Shown here piece after piece: positions 14,530-21,994 of a stretch of DNA of 24,581 bases (within the stretch, counting starts at the first letter, position 1; each line of letters starts with the position of its first letter). Position numbers and translations under genes: made by a program. Below the pieces are notes generated by a model. That model was given only the letters and a program-made list of their open reading frames with translations, was not told the origin of the DNA and searched no databases. Source of the stretch: CAYRGQ01 sp964444885 (GTDB lineage: Bacteria > Bacteroidota > Bacteroidia > Sphingobacteriales > Sphingobacteriaceae). The DNA is taken from positions 1 to 24,581 of the forward strand of contig CAYUIZ010000037.1 in the NCBI GenBank assembly GCA_964444885.1, read 5' to 3'.

Positions 14530-15165
14530 CTAGCCCTGTACGTAGACCACGTATTTGGTCTGAAAAAAATCGTCGCTATAAAAATCAGAAAGCGGGTGTA
14601 TGGTCGCTTTGAGTTTGGCTTCGCGTATTTCCTCCGTTAGGTCACCGCCTTTTAGATAAAGTAGGCCGTTGGGCAACGCATTTTTGTCCTGCTTAAGGAA
14701 CTTGTTGTGTATCCACGGATAAAATTGTGCCAAGCGCGTCACAGCGCGAGACACCACAAAATCATATTTCCCGTCGATCTGTTCGGCGCGGATGTGGTAA
14801 GCGTCCACATTTTCCAGTCCGATGGCGGAGGCTACTTCGCGGACGACTTTGATTTTTTTGCCAATGGAATCCACCAGGTCAAACGATACCTCCGGAAAGA
14901 GGATGGCCAGCGGAATTCCGGGAAAGCCACCACCTGTGCCGACGTCCAGCACACGGGTGCCCGCCTTGAAACGCAGCACGTTGGCAATGCCCAACGAATG
15001 CAGCACGTGATGCAAATACAAGCGCTCGATGTCTTTTCGGGAAATCACATTGATCTGCGCATTCCAATGCGGGTACAATTGCCCTAAGGCGTCAAATTGC
15101 TGCCGTTGCCTTTCGGAAAGGTGCGGAAAATGCTGATAAATAATATCAACGGTGGGATCGAGCAT
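14530..15165 (-). CDS. rsmG: 16S rRNA (guanine527-N7)-methyltransferase RsmG
   Basis: This 211-residue AdoMet-dependent enzyme makes m7G527 in the 530 loop of 16S rRNA. Its loss is known to give low-level streptomycin resistance in several bacteria. The RsmG/GidB signatures are present: NAQINVISRKD (35-45), HHVLHSLGIA, AdoMet motif I LDVGTGGGFPGIPLA (73-87), and SRAV (about 134-137). The length is typical. It lies 46 bases downstream of the GT2 gene in the same direction, so the two are likely co-transcribed. No terminator separates it from the convergent DinB-like gene. Confidence 0.95.
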   Translation of the reverse strand: MLDPTVDIIYQHFPHLSERQRQQFDALGQLYPHWNAQINVISRKDIERLYLHHVLHSLGIANVLRFKAGTRVLDVGTGGGFPGIPLAILFPEVSFDLVDSIGKKIKVVREVASAIGLENVDAYHIRAEQIDGKYDFVVSRAVTRLAQFYPWIHNKFLKQDKNALPNGLLYLKGGDLTEEIREAKLKATIHPLSDFYSDDFFQTKYVVYVQG

Positions 15166-15211
15166 GGCGGATTAAATATTTACTGCGTACGGTGTTGATC
15201 GCCTGAGTACG

Positions 15212-16351
15212 TTACTTCCATTGTACATCGGTCTTGAACAAGGCGAAAAAGCCATTAATGCAAATATAAAAATAGTAAAATACGTCGGCCAGCGGTAGCC
15301 ACCAGAAGAGGCGTTTGGCCTGAAGTTTCTTCATGATGGGGTAGTAGACCAGTAGCTGTGCCAGCAACCGGAGGAGGTACATGCCCAATACGTAAGGCCA
15401 ATAATGCGGAAGGACGGCTACGGCCACAATGCAGGCCAAGTAAAACAGCACAGCGGACACGAGCTGTCGCGCCAGCATCCGCCGATGCGTGGGCTTGTAG
15501 GCCTTTGAGGCGCCGGCATGCCGGGTTTTTTGACGATAATAGGCGGAGAATGTCTCTTTCGGGCGACTCCATACATGGGCATCCGGCTCAATGCATATCG
15601 CCGTGTTGGTGCGTGTGGCGTTTTGGTTGACGAAAAGGTCGTCATCGCCCGAAGGGATGTGCATGTGCGAGGCGAATCCTTTTCCGTCAAAGAACAACGA
15701 TTTGGTGTAAGCCATGTTGCGCCCGACGCCCATGTACGCCCGACCCCCCAGCGCGTACGACAGGTAACTCATGGCGGTGTGGTACGTCTCAAACTGGATG
15801 AGCAGGCCCAACAGGCCGTCTTGTTTCAAATAGGGAGAATAGCCGAGGACAATCGATTTATCCGTACCGAACGCAGCGGCCATTTTCCGCAGCCATTGGT
15901 CCGAATCGGGTTGGCAGTCGGCGTCCGTGAATACGAGATGCTCGTACTTTGCGCCCTTGACCCCAAGGGTGACCGCGAATTTCTTTCCGTGTTTCAGGCG
16001 GATGTGCTCCGCAATTTCAATTACCCGGAGATTGGGGTGGGATTGGGTGAAATCCTTGAGCAGCCATTTGGAGTCGTCTTCGGAATAGTCGTTCACTAGG
16101 ATAACTTCAAATTCGGGATAGTCCTGATTGAGGACAGACGGCAAGAAGTTGCGAAGGTTTTCCTCTTCATTGCGGGCGCAAATGATGACCGTGACGGGCG
16201 GGAGCGTGCCCTCCTCCGCTGTTTTTGGCTTGTGGCGCGCCAATCTGCTGTAAACAAACAGGATGTAGTAGAGTTGAATAAGCAGGAAGAAACCGCAGGT
16301 ACCCAGGAGAAGGTGGGGCAGGTATTCGGCCAAAAGCAGATGCACGTCCAT
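15212..16351 (-). CDS. Glycosyltransferase family 2, membrane-anchored
   Basis: This 379-residue GT-A enzyme would polymerise or transfer sugar from a nucleotide-sugar at the inner membrane. An N-terminal membrane segment (about 8-34) precedes the catalytic domain. The domain holds VTVIICARNEEENL (53-66), VNDYSEDD (86-93), the metal-binding DAD in FTDADCQPD (141-149), and GDDDLFVNQ (235-243) as the acceptor-side acidic motif. QKTRHAG (274-280) takes the place of QxxRW. Two or three C-terminal membrane segments follow (about 295-370). A longer frame begins at 16474 but runs through a terminator hairpin. The ATG at 16349-16351 is preceded by a TATCTTTG box six bases away, which favours the shorter start. 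rsmG lies just downstream. Confidence 0.88.
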   Translation of the reverse strand: MDVHLLLAEYLPHLLLGTCGFFLLIQLYYILFVYSRLARHKPKTAEEGTLPPVTVIICARNEEENLRNFLPSVLNQDYPEFEVILVNDYSEDDSKWLLKDFTQSHPNLRVIEIAEHIRLKHGKKFAVTLGVKGAKYEHLVFTDADCQPDSDQWLRKMAAAFGTDKSIVLGYSPYLKQDGLLGLLIQFETYHTAMSYLSYALGGRAYMGVGRNMAYTKSLFFDGKGFASHMHIPSGDDDLFVNQNATRTNTAICIEPDAHVWSRPKETFSAYYRQKTRHAGASKAYKPTHRRMLARQLVSAVLFYLACIVAVAVLPHYWPYVLGMYLLRLLAQLLVYYPIMKKLQAKRLFWWLPLADVFYYFYICINGFFALFKTDVQWK

Positions 16352-16357
16352 AAGCGT

Positions 16358-16365
16358 CAAAGATA
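16358..16365 (-). promoter_or_regulatory. Putative -7 box of the GT2 gene, giving a near-leaderless transcript
   Basis: The minus strand reads TATCTTTG, an exact TAnnTTTG. Only six bases lie between its last G and the ATG. No -33 TTG is clear. Confidence 0.5.
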
Positions 16366-16451
16366 CTATTTGTGGAGGAATTCCCGTGGGGATTTCTGAT
16401 TTGGGGGCATGGATACGATGCTTCCAGCGATCACTTGCCTGGTGACAAAAG

Positions 16452-16489
16452 AAAACGGCTGCCCGTGGTTTCATGGACAGCCGTTTTTT
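16452..16489 (-). terminator. Terminator after the OmpH-like gene
   Basis: AAAACGGCTG (16452-16461) pairs with CAGCCGTTTT (16478-16487). T-rich tails occur on both strands, so it may work in either direction. It lies just downstream of the OmpH-like stop and upstream of the GT2 promoter. Confidence 0.82.
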
Positions 16490-16510
16490 CTCCCGATAAA
16501 CGGGGAAATA

Positions 16511-17116
16511 TTATTTCTTATCCTTCGCGTAGGCCGCGTTCAGCGCGGTAAGCACCTCTTGGGTAATCTCAAGGCTTTCGTCGGCATACAGTACCGCTGG
16601 GCTGGTTGTTGAATAGGTGAGTACGAGTTTGTATCCGTTCTGCTTAGCGTGTTCCTTCAGGTACTCGGTTATTTTCGTGTAGAGCTTCTCGTTTTCATCC
16701 GCTTCTTCCTGGGCGAAGGCTGTTCCGGCATTTTGCTGGTGGCGAGCCAATTCATCCTGTTTGCGGGCCAGGCGCTCTTCCGTGCTTTGGCGGTCGGCCG
16801 CACTCATCGTTGGCGCCTTCTGCTGATAGTCGGCTATTTCGCGCTGGAAAGCGGTGCTGCGGCTTTGGAGGTCGGCCTGCGCCTTCTGAGCTTTGTCTTC
16901 CAGTCGCGTACGGATCTCCTTAAAGTATTCGTAGTTCTCCAGCAGTGTGTCCGAATTGACATACACGATTTGCTCGGCCACGGCTTGTGTGTTCAGCGAA
17001 TCGGTGCTGCGCGCGACCGTACTGCCCGAGTTTGTTCCTTGGTTGCAAGACGCCATCACCGCTACAGCCATGACGGCCGCCCCAGCCTGCAAAAAGGATT
17101 TAAACGTTTTATTCAT
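16511..17116 (-). CDS. OmpH/Skp family periplasmic chaperone-like lipoprotein
   Basis: This 201-residue protein resembles OmpH/Skp, trimeric periplasmic chaperones for outer-membrane proteins. The start at MNKTFKSFLQ gives a proper signal peptide with a lipobox ending MAS-Cys24, so the mature form should be lipid-anchored. A frame beginning 13 residues earlier has no better support. After a Ser/Thr-rich linker comes IVYVNSDTLLENYEYFKE, the conserved first strand and helix. Long alpha-hairpin 'tentacles' follow (about 65-150), rich in charged heptads such as EERLARKQDELARHQ. The domain ends with the YKLVLTYSTTSPAVLYADESL strands. A TAGGTTTG -7 box lies at 17153-17160. Its client is unknown. 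Confidence 0.88.
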   Translation of the reverse strand: MNKTFKSFLQAGAAVMAVAVMASCNQGTNSGSTVARSTDSLNTQAVAEQIVYVNSDTLLENYEYFKEIRTRLEDKAQKAQADLQSRSTAFQREIADYQQKAPTMSAADRQSTEERLARKQDELARHQQNAGTAFAQEEADENEKLYTKITEYLKEHAKQNGYKLVLTYSTTSPAVLYADESLEITQEVLTALNAAYAKDKK

Positions 17117-17152
17117 TTTTTTAGTTATTTTTTTACAGTTTTTCGACAAGCG

Positions 17153-17160
17153 CAAACCTA
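17153..17160 (-). promoter_or_regulatory. Putative -7 box of the OmpH-like gene
   Basis: The minus strand reads TAGGTTTG, an exact match to TAnnTTTG. It lies about 36 bases before the ATG. The leader is A/T-rich and ends AACTAAAAAA. Confidence 0.5.
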
Positions 17161-17213
17161 AGATAAAATTCCCGAAAACATAAAAAATATTTGCTTTTAC
17201 TTGCCCGTGAGCC

Positions 17214-17253
17214 GGCCAAAAAATAAAGCCGCAAGTTCATCACCTGCGGCTTT
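17214..17253 (-). terminator. Terminator of rpoD
   Basis: AAAGCCGCA (17225-17233) pairs with TGCGGCTTT (17245-17253). On the minus strand the hairpin is followed by a T-rich run with one interrupting A. It lies about 28 bases after the rpoD stop. Confidence 0.82.
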
Positions 17254-17281
17254 CCCGTGTTTTTTAGAAATATCCGGGCGG

Positions 17282-18145
17282 TTAGCCCAAGTACGATTTC
17301 AGGATCCTGCTTCGTGAGGTGTGGCGGAGACGTTGCAGCGCCTTGTCCTTGATCTGACGGACGCGTTCGCGCGTCAGGCTAAACTTCTCGCCGATTTCCT
17401 CGAGCGATAGTTGATGGTTTACGCCAGTCAAGCCAAAGAACAGGATGATGATTTCGCGCTCCCGCTCTGTCAGCGTCGCCAACGACCGCTTGATCTCCTC
17501 GGAAAGCGACTCGTCGATCAGCGTGCTGTCCGTGTCGGGATCGGCGTTTTCCAATACGTCCAGCAGGGTGTTTTCCTCACCCTGCACAAAGGGAGCGTCC
17601 ATGGATACGTGCCGGCCCGAATTGCTCAGCGTATCGGATACCTTGTCGACCGTCGTCTCCAGGATGTCGGCCAGTTCCTCGGGCGAAGGCTCGCGTTCGT
17701 ACTCCTGCTCGAGTTTGGAAAACGCCTTACTAATCTTGCTCAACGAACCGACTTGGTTCAGCGGCAGGCGCACGATGCGCGACTGCTCGGCAATAGCTTG
17801 CAAGATTGACTGGCGAATCCACCAAACGGCATAGGAGATGAACTTAAAGCCCTTGGTCTCGTCAAAGCGCTTGGCAGCTTTGATCAAACCCAAGTTGCCC
17901 TCGTTAATCAAGTCGCCCAAGGTCAATCCCTGGTTTTGGTATTGCTTGGCGACGGACACAACGAAGCGCAGGTTGGTCTTGGTCAGGCGTTCCAGGGCGG
18001 CTTGGTCGCCCTCACGGATTTTCTGGGCCAAGATCACCTCTTCCTCGGCGGTGATTAAGTCTACTTTGCCGATCTCGTGCAAGTACTTGTCCAAGGACTG
18101 GGACTCACGATTGGTGATCGATTGCGTGATTTTGAGTTGTCTCAT
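17282..18145 (-). CDS. rpoD: Primary sigma factor RpoD/SigA
   Basis: This 287-residue sigma-70 factor directs RNA polymerase to the TAnnTTTG-type promoters of the phylum. Region 1.2 begins SLDKYLHEIGKVDLIT (about 17-32). Region 2 holds NLRFVVSVAKQY and the -10-contacting FISYAVWWIRQSILQAI (about 102-118). Region 3 holds LNQVGSLSKISKAF. Region 4 is the HTH with LSLEEIGEKFSLTRERVRQI and KALQRLRH. Region 1.1 is absent and no non-conserved insertion is present. This compact form is typical of Bacteroidota primary sigma factors and is a strong phylum marker. The start fits a TATTTTTG box at 18183-18190. Transcription ends at the 17214-17253 hairpin. Confidence 0.95.
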   Translation of the reverse strand: MRQLKITQSITNRESQSLDKYLHEIGKVDLITAEEEVILAQKIREGDQAALERLTKTNLRFVVSVAKQYQNQGLTLGDLINEGNLGLIKAAKRFDETKGFKFISYAVWWIRQSILQAIAEQSRIVRLPLNQVGSLSKISKAFSKLEQEYEREPSPEELADILETTVDKVSDTLSNSGRHVSMDAPFVQGEENTLLDVLENADPDTDSTLIDESLSEEIKRSLATLTEREREIIILFFGLTGVNHQLSLEEIGEKFSLTRERVRQIKDKALQRLRHTSRSRILKSYLG

Positions 18146-18182
18146 TGAATTATTTAACGTTCCTTTCTTACTAAAAAGTGTG

Positions 18183-18190
18183 CAAAAATA
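18183..18190 (-). promoter_or_regulatory. Putative -7 box of rpoD
   Basis: The minus strand reads TATTTTTG, an exact match to TAnnTTTG, about 37 bases before the ATG. The -33 position holds a TTA-containing stretch rather than TTTG. Confidence 0.5.
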
Positions 18191-18210
18191 CGAAGAATTT
18201 CTGATAAAAT

Positions 18211-18233
18211 AACCTTTTTCGAGAGAAAAGGTT
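18211..18233. repeat. 8-bp A/T-rich hairpin just upstream of the rpoD -7 box
   Basis: AACCTTTT (18211-18218) and AAAAGGTT (18226-18233) pair exactly around a seven-base loop. On the minus strand ATTTTAT follows, so it could end fmt transcription or act at the rpoD promoter. Confidence 0.5.
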
Positions 18234-18401
18234 TCTGATAGTGAGGAAATTAACTTCGGCGACCTTCGCTTTTTGTTACCGCAAAAAGTGTTCCATTATT
18301 GCGGTTGGCGGACGGAGTTCCCAAAGCGGACACCCTCGTGACGAAAGGGCGCGCCACGACGGTTATCTTGGCGCGATCGGCAGGCCGTTTTATGTAGCGG
18401 T

Positions 18402-19328
18402 TTAGGTACCGCCCAACCGGTAGCCCCGGAGAAATTCAGCGACATCCATCCGCTTCTTGCCTTCAAGCTGCACCTCATTGAGTACGAGCCAACCATCTGT
18501 GCAAGCGTATTTTATGTATGTTTTTCCGTCAGAATCGAGCCTGCCGGGCGCCTTGTCAGGCGTTGTCCGGTCGATAGACGCACGGAAGATTTTCAGGGTT
18601 TTACCGTCGAGTAGGGTGTAGGCGGTGGGATACGGGCTCAGTCCGCGAACGAAGTTGTGCACCTCCGCTACGGGCCGTTCCCAGTTGATTTCGCAGTCGG
18701 CCTTGAAAATTTTCGGGGCATGCCGCAACATCACGCCTTGCGCGAGGGGGGCTTGCGGATGCGGCGCCACCCGGCCGCTATCGATAGCCAGCACCGTTTT
18801 GACCAGCAGGTTCGCACCCACGTGCATCAAGCGGTCGTGCAGCTCGCCGGCGTTATCATCCGGGCCGATTTCGACCTTTTCGGCAAACAGGATGTGGCCG
18901 GTGTCAATTTCGTGCTGGAGCAAAAACGTCGTCACGCCGCTTTCGGTTTCGCCATGGATGATCGCGTGGTTAATCGGGGCCGCCCCGCGATATTGCGGCA
19001 GCAGGGAGGCATGCAAATTGACCGTACCGTGCGGAGGCATGTTCCACACTACCTCAGGAAGCATGCGAAAAGCAACCACGATTTGCAAGTCAGCCTGCCA
19101 CGCCTTCAGCGCGGCAAGAAAGTCGGGATCCCGGAGCTTTTCGGGCTGTAAGATCGGAATGTCGTGGGCCAGGGCGTACTTCTTCACCGCTGGTTGCTGC
19201 AGTTGCTGGCCACGGCCTGCGGGTTTGTCCGGTGCCGTGACGACGCCTACGATTTGCTGTCCGGCGTCTAGCAAGGCGGCGAGCGATGCTACCGCGAAAT
19301 CGGGGGTGCCCATGAAGACGATACGCAT
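18402..19328 (-). CDS. fmt: Methionyl-tRNA formyltransferase
   Basis: This 308-residue enzyme formylates initiator Met-tRNA using 10-formyl-tetrahydrofolate. The start MRIVFMGTPDFA is the family opening. A longer frame running upstream from it is unlike the family and crosses the divergent promoter. The formyl-transferase core has TAPDKPAGRGQQL (31-43), which contacts tRNA. It also has the folate motif HASLLPQYRGAAP (106-118), with N104, H106 and D142 as the expected catalytic residues (E. coli N106, H108, D144). The C-terminal OB-fold domain begins near residue 200 and ends EFLRGYRLGGT. It is divergent from the permease gene at 19402. def, its usual partner, is not nearby. Confidence 0.95.
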   Translation of the reverse strand: MRIVFMGTPDFAVASLAALLDAGQQIVGVVTAPDKPAGRGQQLQQPAVKKYALAHDIPILQPEKLRDPDFLAALKAWQADLQIVVAFRMLPEVVWNMPPHGTVNLHASLLPQYRGAAPINHAIIHGETESGVTTFLLQHEIDTGHILFAEKVEIGPDDNAGELHDRLMHVGANLLVKTVLAIDSGRVAPHPQAPLAQGVMLRHAPKIFKADCEINWERPVAEVHNFVRGLSPYPTAYTLLDGKTLKIFRASIDRTTPDKAPGRLDSDGKTYIKYACTDGWLVLNEVQLEGKKRMDVAEFLRGYRLGGT

Positions 19329-19367
19329 ATTATTTGTTATTTCGGTGTGCTGACGACGTAATTTCTT

Positions 19368-19383
19368 TACCTTTGCGAAGGTA
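19368..19383. promoter_or_regulatory. Overlapping divergent -7 boxes of fmt and the LolC/E-like gene
   Basis: The plus strand reads TACCTTTG (19368-19375), an exact -7 box. The next eight bases read on the minus strand as TACCTTCG, one base off the same consensus. The 16 bases are palindromic except for one pair. The implied leaders are about 25 bases (plus) and about 45 bases (fmt). Confidence 0.5.
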
Positions 19384-19401
19384 CAAATTATATCACTTGA
19401 C

Positions 19402-20622
19402 TTGAATTTTCCTTTCTTTTTAGCCAAGCGAATTATTGGAGCCGGCAAGCGGACATTCTCCAAGCTCATCGTCCGGGTAGGCGTGGGAGCCATCGCCATT
19501 GGCATTGCCGCCATGATTTTGGCAGTAGCCGTGCTTAACGGTTTTAAGAGGGAAGTGACGGCGAAGCAACGCGGTTTTTTCGGCGATATCGAGATCACGA
19601 AATATAACCTCAATCAGTCCTTCGAAACAACGCCGTTTTCGTTGCGCACCGATAAACTCGCCGAAGTAGCGGCTATCCCCGGGGTGACGGGCATACAGCG
19701 CTACGCCACCAAAGCGGGCATTATTAATGTCAACGGCGAGGTTGAAGGCGTGGTGTTGAAGGGGATCGACTCGGCCTATAGCCAGTCTTTTCTCGCATCG
19801 GTGCTCGTTGAGGGGCAAACCGTCGATTTTTCGGATACGACGCGTGCATTGACGCAAGTGGTGATTTCCAGTTATACGGCGTCGCGCCTGCTCTTGGACG
19901 TCGGTGATGCGTTTGTCATGTATTTCGTCCAGGAGCCGATCCGGCGGCGCAAGCTGGAGGTGGTCGGTATGTATAATACAAGCGCCGAGGAATTGGACAA
20001 AGTGTACGTTGTGGGCAACTTGGCGCTGATCCAACGCTTGAATGACTGGGACAGTACGGAGGTGGGGGGCTATGAGGTGGCTGTCGATAATTTTGCTTCC
20101 GCGGGGCCTATCACCAAGGAAATCAATGAAATCCTACCGCTTGATGTAGACGCCATTAGTTTGCGCGACCGTTTTCCGGAGTTGTTCCAGTGGCTGGATA
20201 TGCTGGACGCCAACCCCCAGATTATCCTGATTCTGATGATGGTCGTATCCATTATCAACATGATCTCTGCATTGTTAATCATTATTCTGGAGCGTACCAG
20301 TATGATCGGTGTGCTCAAGGCTTTGGGTTATACCAATGGCGGTCTGCAGCAAGTTTTTTTGTATAATGCCGCTTATTTAATTGGATTGGGGCTGTTGATT
20401 GGGAATGCCCTTGGGCTGGGTCTGTATTACTTCCAGTCCGCCACCCAATATATTAAGCTGGACGAGGCCTCGTATTATGTGTCTTACGTGCCGGTTTCCA
20501 TATCTTTTTTAGAGGTGCTTGTCTTGAATTTGGGCGTGCTATTCATCTCCTTGCTGGTATTGCTGATTCCATCGTACCTCATCAGCAAGGTGAGTCCTGT
20601 CAAAGCAATCCAATTCCGCTAG
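19402..20622 (+). CDS. ABC transporter permease, LolC/LolE-like FtsX-domain protein
   Basis: This 406-residue inner-membrane protein probably extracts lipoproteins for outer-membrane sorting, with an ATPase encoded elsewhere. TTG at 19402 is used as start: MNFPFFLAKRIIGAGKRTFSKLIV, here described only by its first residues, is the expected opening of these proteins. A first membrane segment (about 25-47) is followed by a large periplasmic MacB-like domain. Three more segments follow: about 273-297 (MMVVSIINMISALLIIIL), about 320-342 and about 375-397. The end SPVKAIQFR is characteristic. The four-segment layout with a long first periplasmic loop fits LolC/E rather than FtsX. The ATP-binding partner is not adjacent, although an FtsE-type ATPase sits at 10109. 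Confidence 0.87.
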   Translation: MNFPFFLAKRIIGAGKRTFSKLIVRVGVGAIAIGIAAMILAVAVLNGFKREVTAKQRGFFGDIEITKYNLNQSFETTPFSLRTDKLAEVAAIPGVTGIQRYATKAGIINVNGEVEGVVLKGIDSAYSQSFLASVLVEGQTVDFSDTTRALTQVVISSYTASRLLLDVGDAFVMYFVQEPIRRRKLEVVGMYNTSAEELDKVYVVGNLALIQRLNDWDSTEVGGYEVAVDNFASAGPITKEINEILPLDVDAISLRDRFPELFQWLDMLDANPQIILILMMVVSIINMISALLIIILERTSMIGVLKALGYTNGGLQQVFLYNAAYLIGLGLLIGNALGLGLYYFQSATQYIKLDEASYYVSYVPVSISFLEVLVLNLGVLFISLLVLLIPSYLISKVSPVKAIQFR

Positions 20623-20654
20623 GGCATTTCCCGAAGGACAATCACGGAGCTAGT

Positions 20655-20673
20655 CCTACGGCGCGTAGGTTTG
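20655..20673 (+). promoter_or_regulatory. Putative icd promoter overlapped by a palindrome
   Basis: CCTACG (20655-20660) and CGTAGG (20664-20669) pair exactly around GCG. The right arm overlaps the TAGGTTTG -7 box at 20666-20673. The ATG of icd follows at 20696. Confidence 0.5.
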
Positions 20674-20695
20674 AAAGGTTTAAACGAAATAAGAG

Positions 20696-21991
20696 ATGAC
20701 TGAAAAAATTACAGTAGTTGACGGATCCCTGCAGGTTCCGGACCGTGTGACAATTCCTTTTGTGGTGGGCGACGGTATTGGTCCTGATATCTGGCGGGCG
20801 GCCGAGCGCGTGTTCGACACGGCCGTGGAAAAGGCCTACGAGGGGCAGCGGCGGATTAGCTGGAAAGAGGTACTGGCTGGCGAAAAAGCCCAGGGGCTTA
20901 CTGGCGAATGGCTACCCAAGGATACGCTAGACACCATGCGTGAATACATCGTTTCGATAAAGGGTCCGTTGACGACGCCTATCGGCGGCGGTATTCGGTC
21001 GCTGAATGTGGCCATTCGCAAGGCGCTGGACCTGTACGTGTGCCAGCGTCCCACACGCTGGTTTGAGGGCGTTCCGTCGCCAGTAAAGCACCCCGAATAC
21101 GTCGATATGGTCATATTCCGTGAAAATACGGAAGACATCTACGCCGGTATTGAGTTCCAGGCAGGCACGGACGAGGCCGGCAGGCTTGCCCGTTTTCTCG
21201 GCGATGAAATGAATGTGGACCACGACTTCGATAGCAATACAGGAATAGGGATCAAAGTGATGTCGGAGATGGGTGCCAAGCGGCTGGTGCGGGCGGCGAT
21301 CGATTTCGCGCTGGCAGAAGGCCGCCCGTCGGTGGCGCTTGTGCACAAAGGCAATATTATGAAGTTTACCGAAGGCGCATTCAAGCAATGGGGCTACGCG
21401 GTGGCTGAAGAGGAATACAGCGAGTCAACCTACACCTGGGGTCAGTGGGAAGCCACGAAGCAGCAAGCAGGCGAGGAGCGCGCCAATGCCGCGATGGCGG
21501 AGGCGGTAGCGCAAGGGAAAATCATCATCAAAGACGTAATTGCCGATAATTTCCTGCAACAGATCTTGCTCAATCCGCGCGACTACAGCGTGATTGCAAC
21601 CATGAACCTCAATGGCGACTATATTTCAGACGCGCTGGCGGCGATTGTTGGCGGCATTGGTATTGCGCCTGGCGCCAACATCAACTACAAAACCGGCTAC
21701 GCCGTATTCGAAGCCACCCACGGCACGGCACCTCGGTTCGCCGATACGGACACGATGAATCCATCCTCCCTGATCCTGAGCGGGGTGATGATGTTGGAAT
21801 ATATCGGCTGGAAAGAAGCCGCCGATTTAATCGTTCGGGCACTTAGCGAAACGATTTTGGATAAAACCGTAACCGTGGACTTCTTCAATCAGATGACGGA
21901 CGGCACCTTATTGAAAACGAGTGAATTTGGATCAGCGATTATTGCGAACATGCAAGCAGTCGGTAATCGCGCAGAAAAGGACAACATATAA
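20696..21991 (+). CDS. icd: Isocitrate dehydrogenase
   Basis: This 431-residue homodimeric enzyme of the TCA cycle oxidises isocitrate to 2-oxoglutarate. The E. coli-type fold is clear from GPLTTPIGGGIRSLNVAIR (the active-site loop, with S102 at the E. coli phosphorylation position), YVCQRP, DMVIFRENTEDIYAGIE, VHKGNIMKFTEGAF and DVIADNFLQQILLNP. Isocitrate and metal-binding residues look intact. The four E. coli coenzyme determinants differ: K344 and Y345 become R347 and F348 (in HGTAPRF). Y391 and R395 become Val and Asn in KTVTVDFFN. The preference for NADP is therefore not certain. No isocitrate dehydrogenase kinase is seen. A palindrome overlaps the -7 box. The following oxidoreductase gene starts three bases after the stop. 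Confidence 0.92.
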   Translation: MTEKITVVDGSLQVPDRVTIPFVVGDGIGPDIWRAAERVFDTAVEKAYEGQRRISWKEVLAGEKAQGLTGEWLPKDTLDTMREYIVSIKGPLTTPIGGGIRSLNVAIRKALDLYVCQRPTRWFEGVPSPVKHPEYVDMVIFRENTEDIYAGIEFQAGTDEAGRLARFLGDEMNVDHDFDSNTGIGIKVMSEMGAKRLVRAAIDFALAEGRPSVALVHKGNIMKFTEGAFKQWGYAVAEEEYSESTYTWGQWEATKQQAGEERANAAMAEAVAQGKIIIKDVIADNFLQQILLNPRDYSVIATMNLNGDYISDALAAIVGGIGIAPGANINYKTGYAVFEATHGTAPRFADTDTMNPSSLILSGVMMLEYIGWKEAADLIVRALSETILDKTVTVDFFNQMTDGTLLKTSEFGSAIIANMQAVGNRAEKDNI

Positions 21992-21994
21992 ATT

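Noticed and set aside
14707..15087. Plus-strand ORFs opposite rsmG and other core genes
   Set aside because: They are mirror readings of well-supported genes on the other strand.
16352..16474. Longer N-terminus for the GT2 glycosyltransferase
   Set aside because: The added 41 residues run through a terminator hairpin and lack similarity to a membrane anchor. The ATG at 16351 has a -7 box just upstream.
19329..19613. N-terminal extension of fmt by 95 residues
   Set aside because: The family begins at MRIVFMGTPDFA. The extension is antisense to the start of the permease gene and crosses the divergent promoter.
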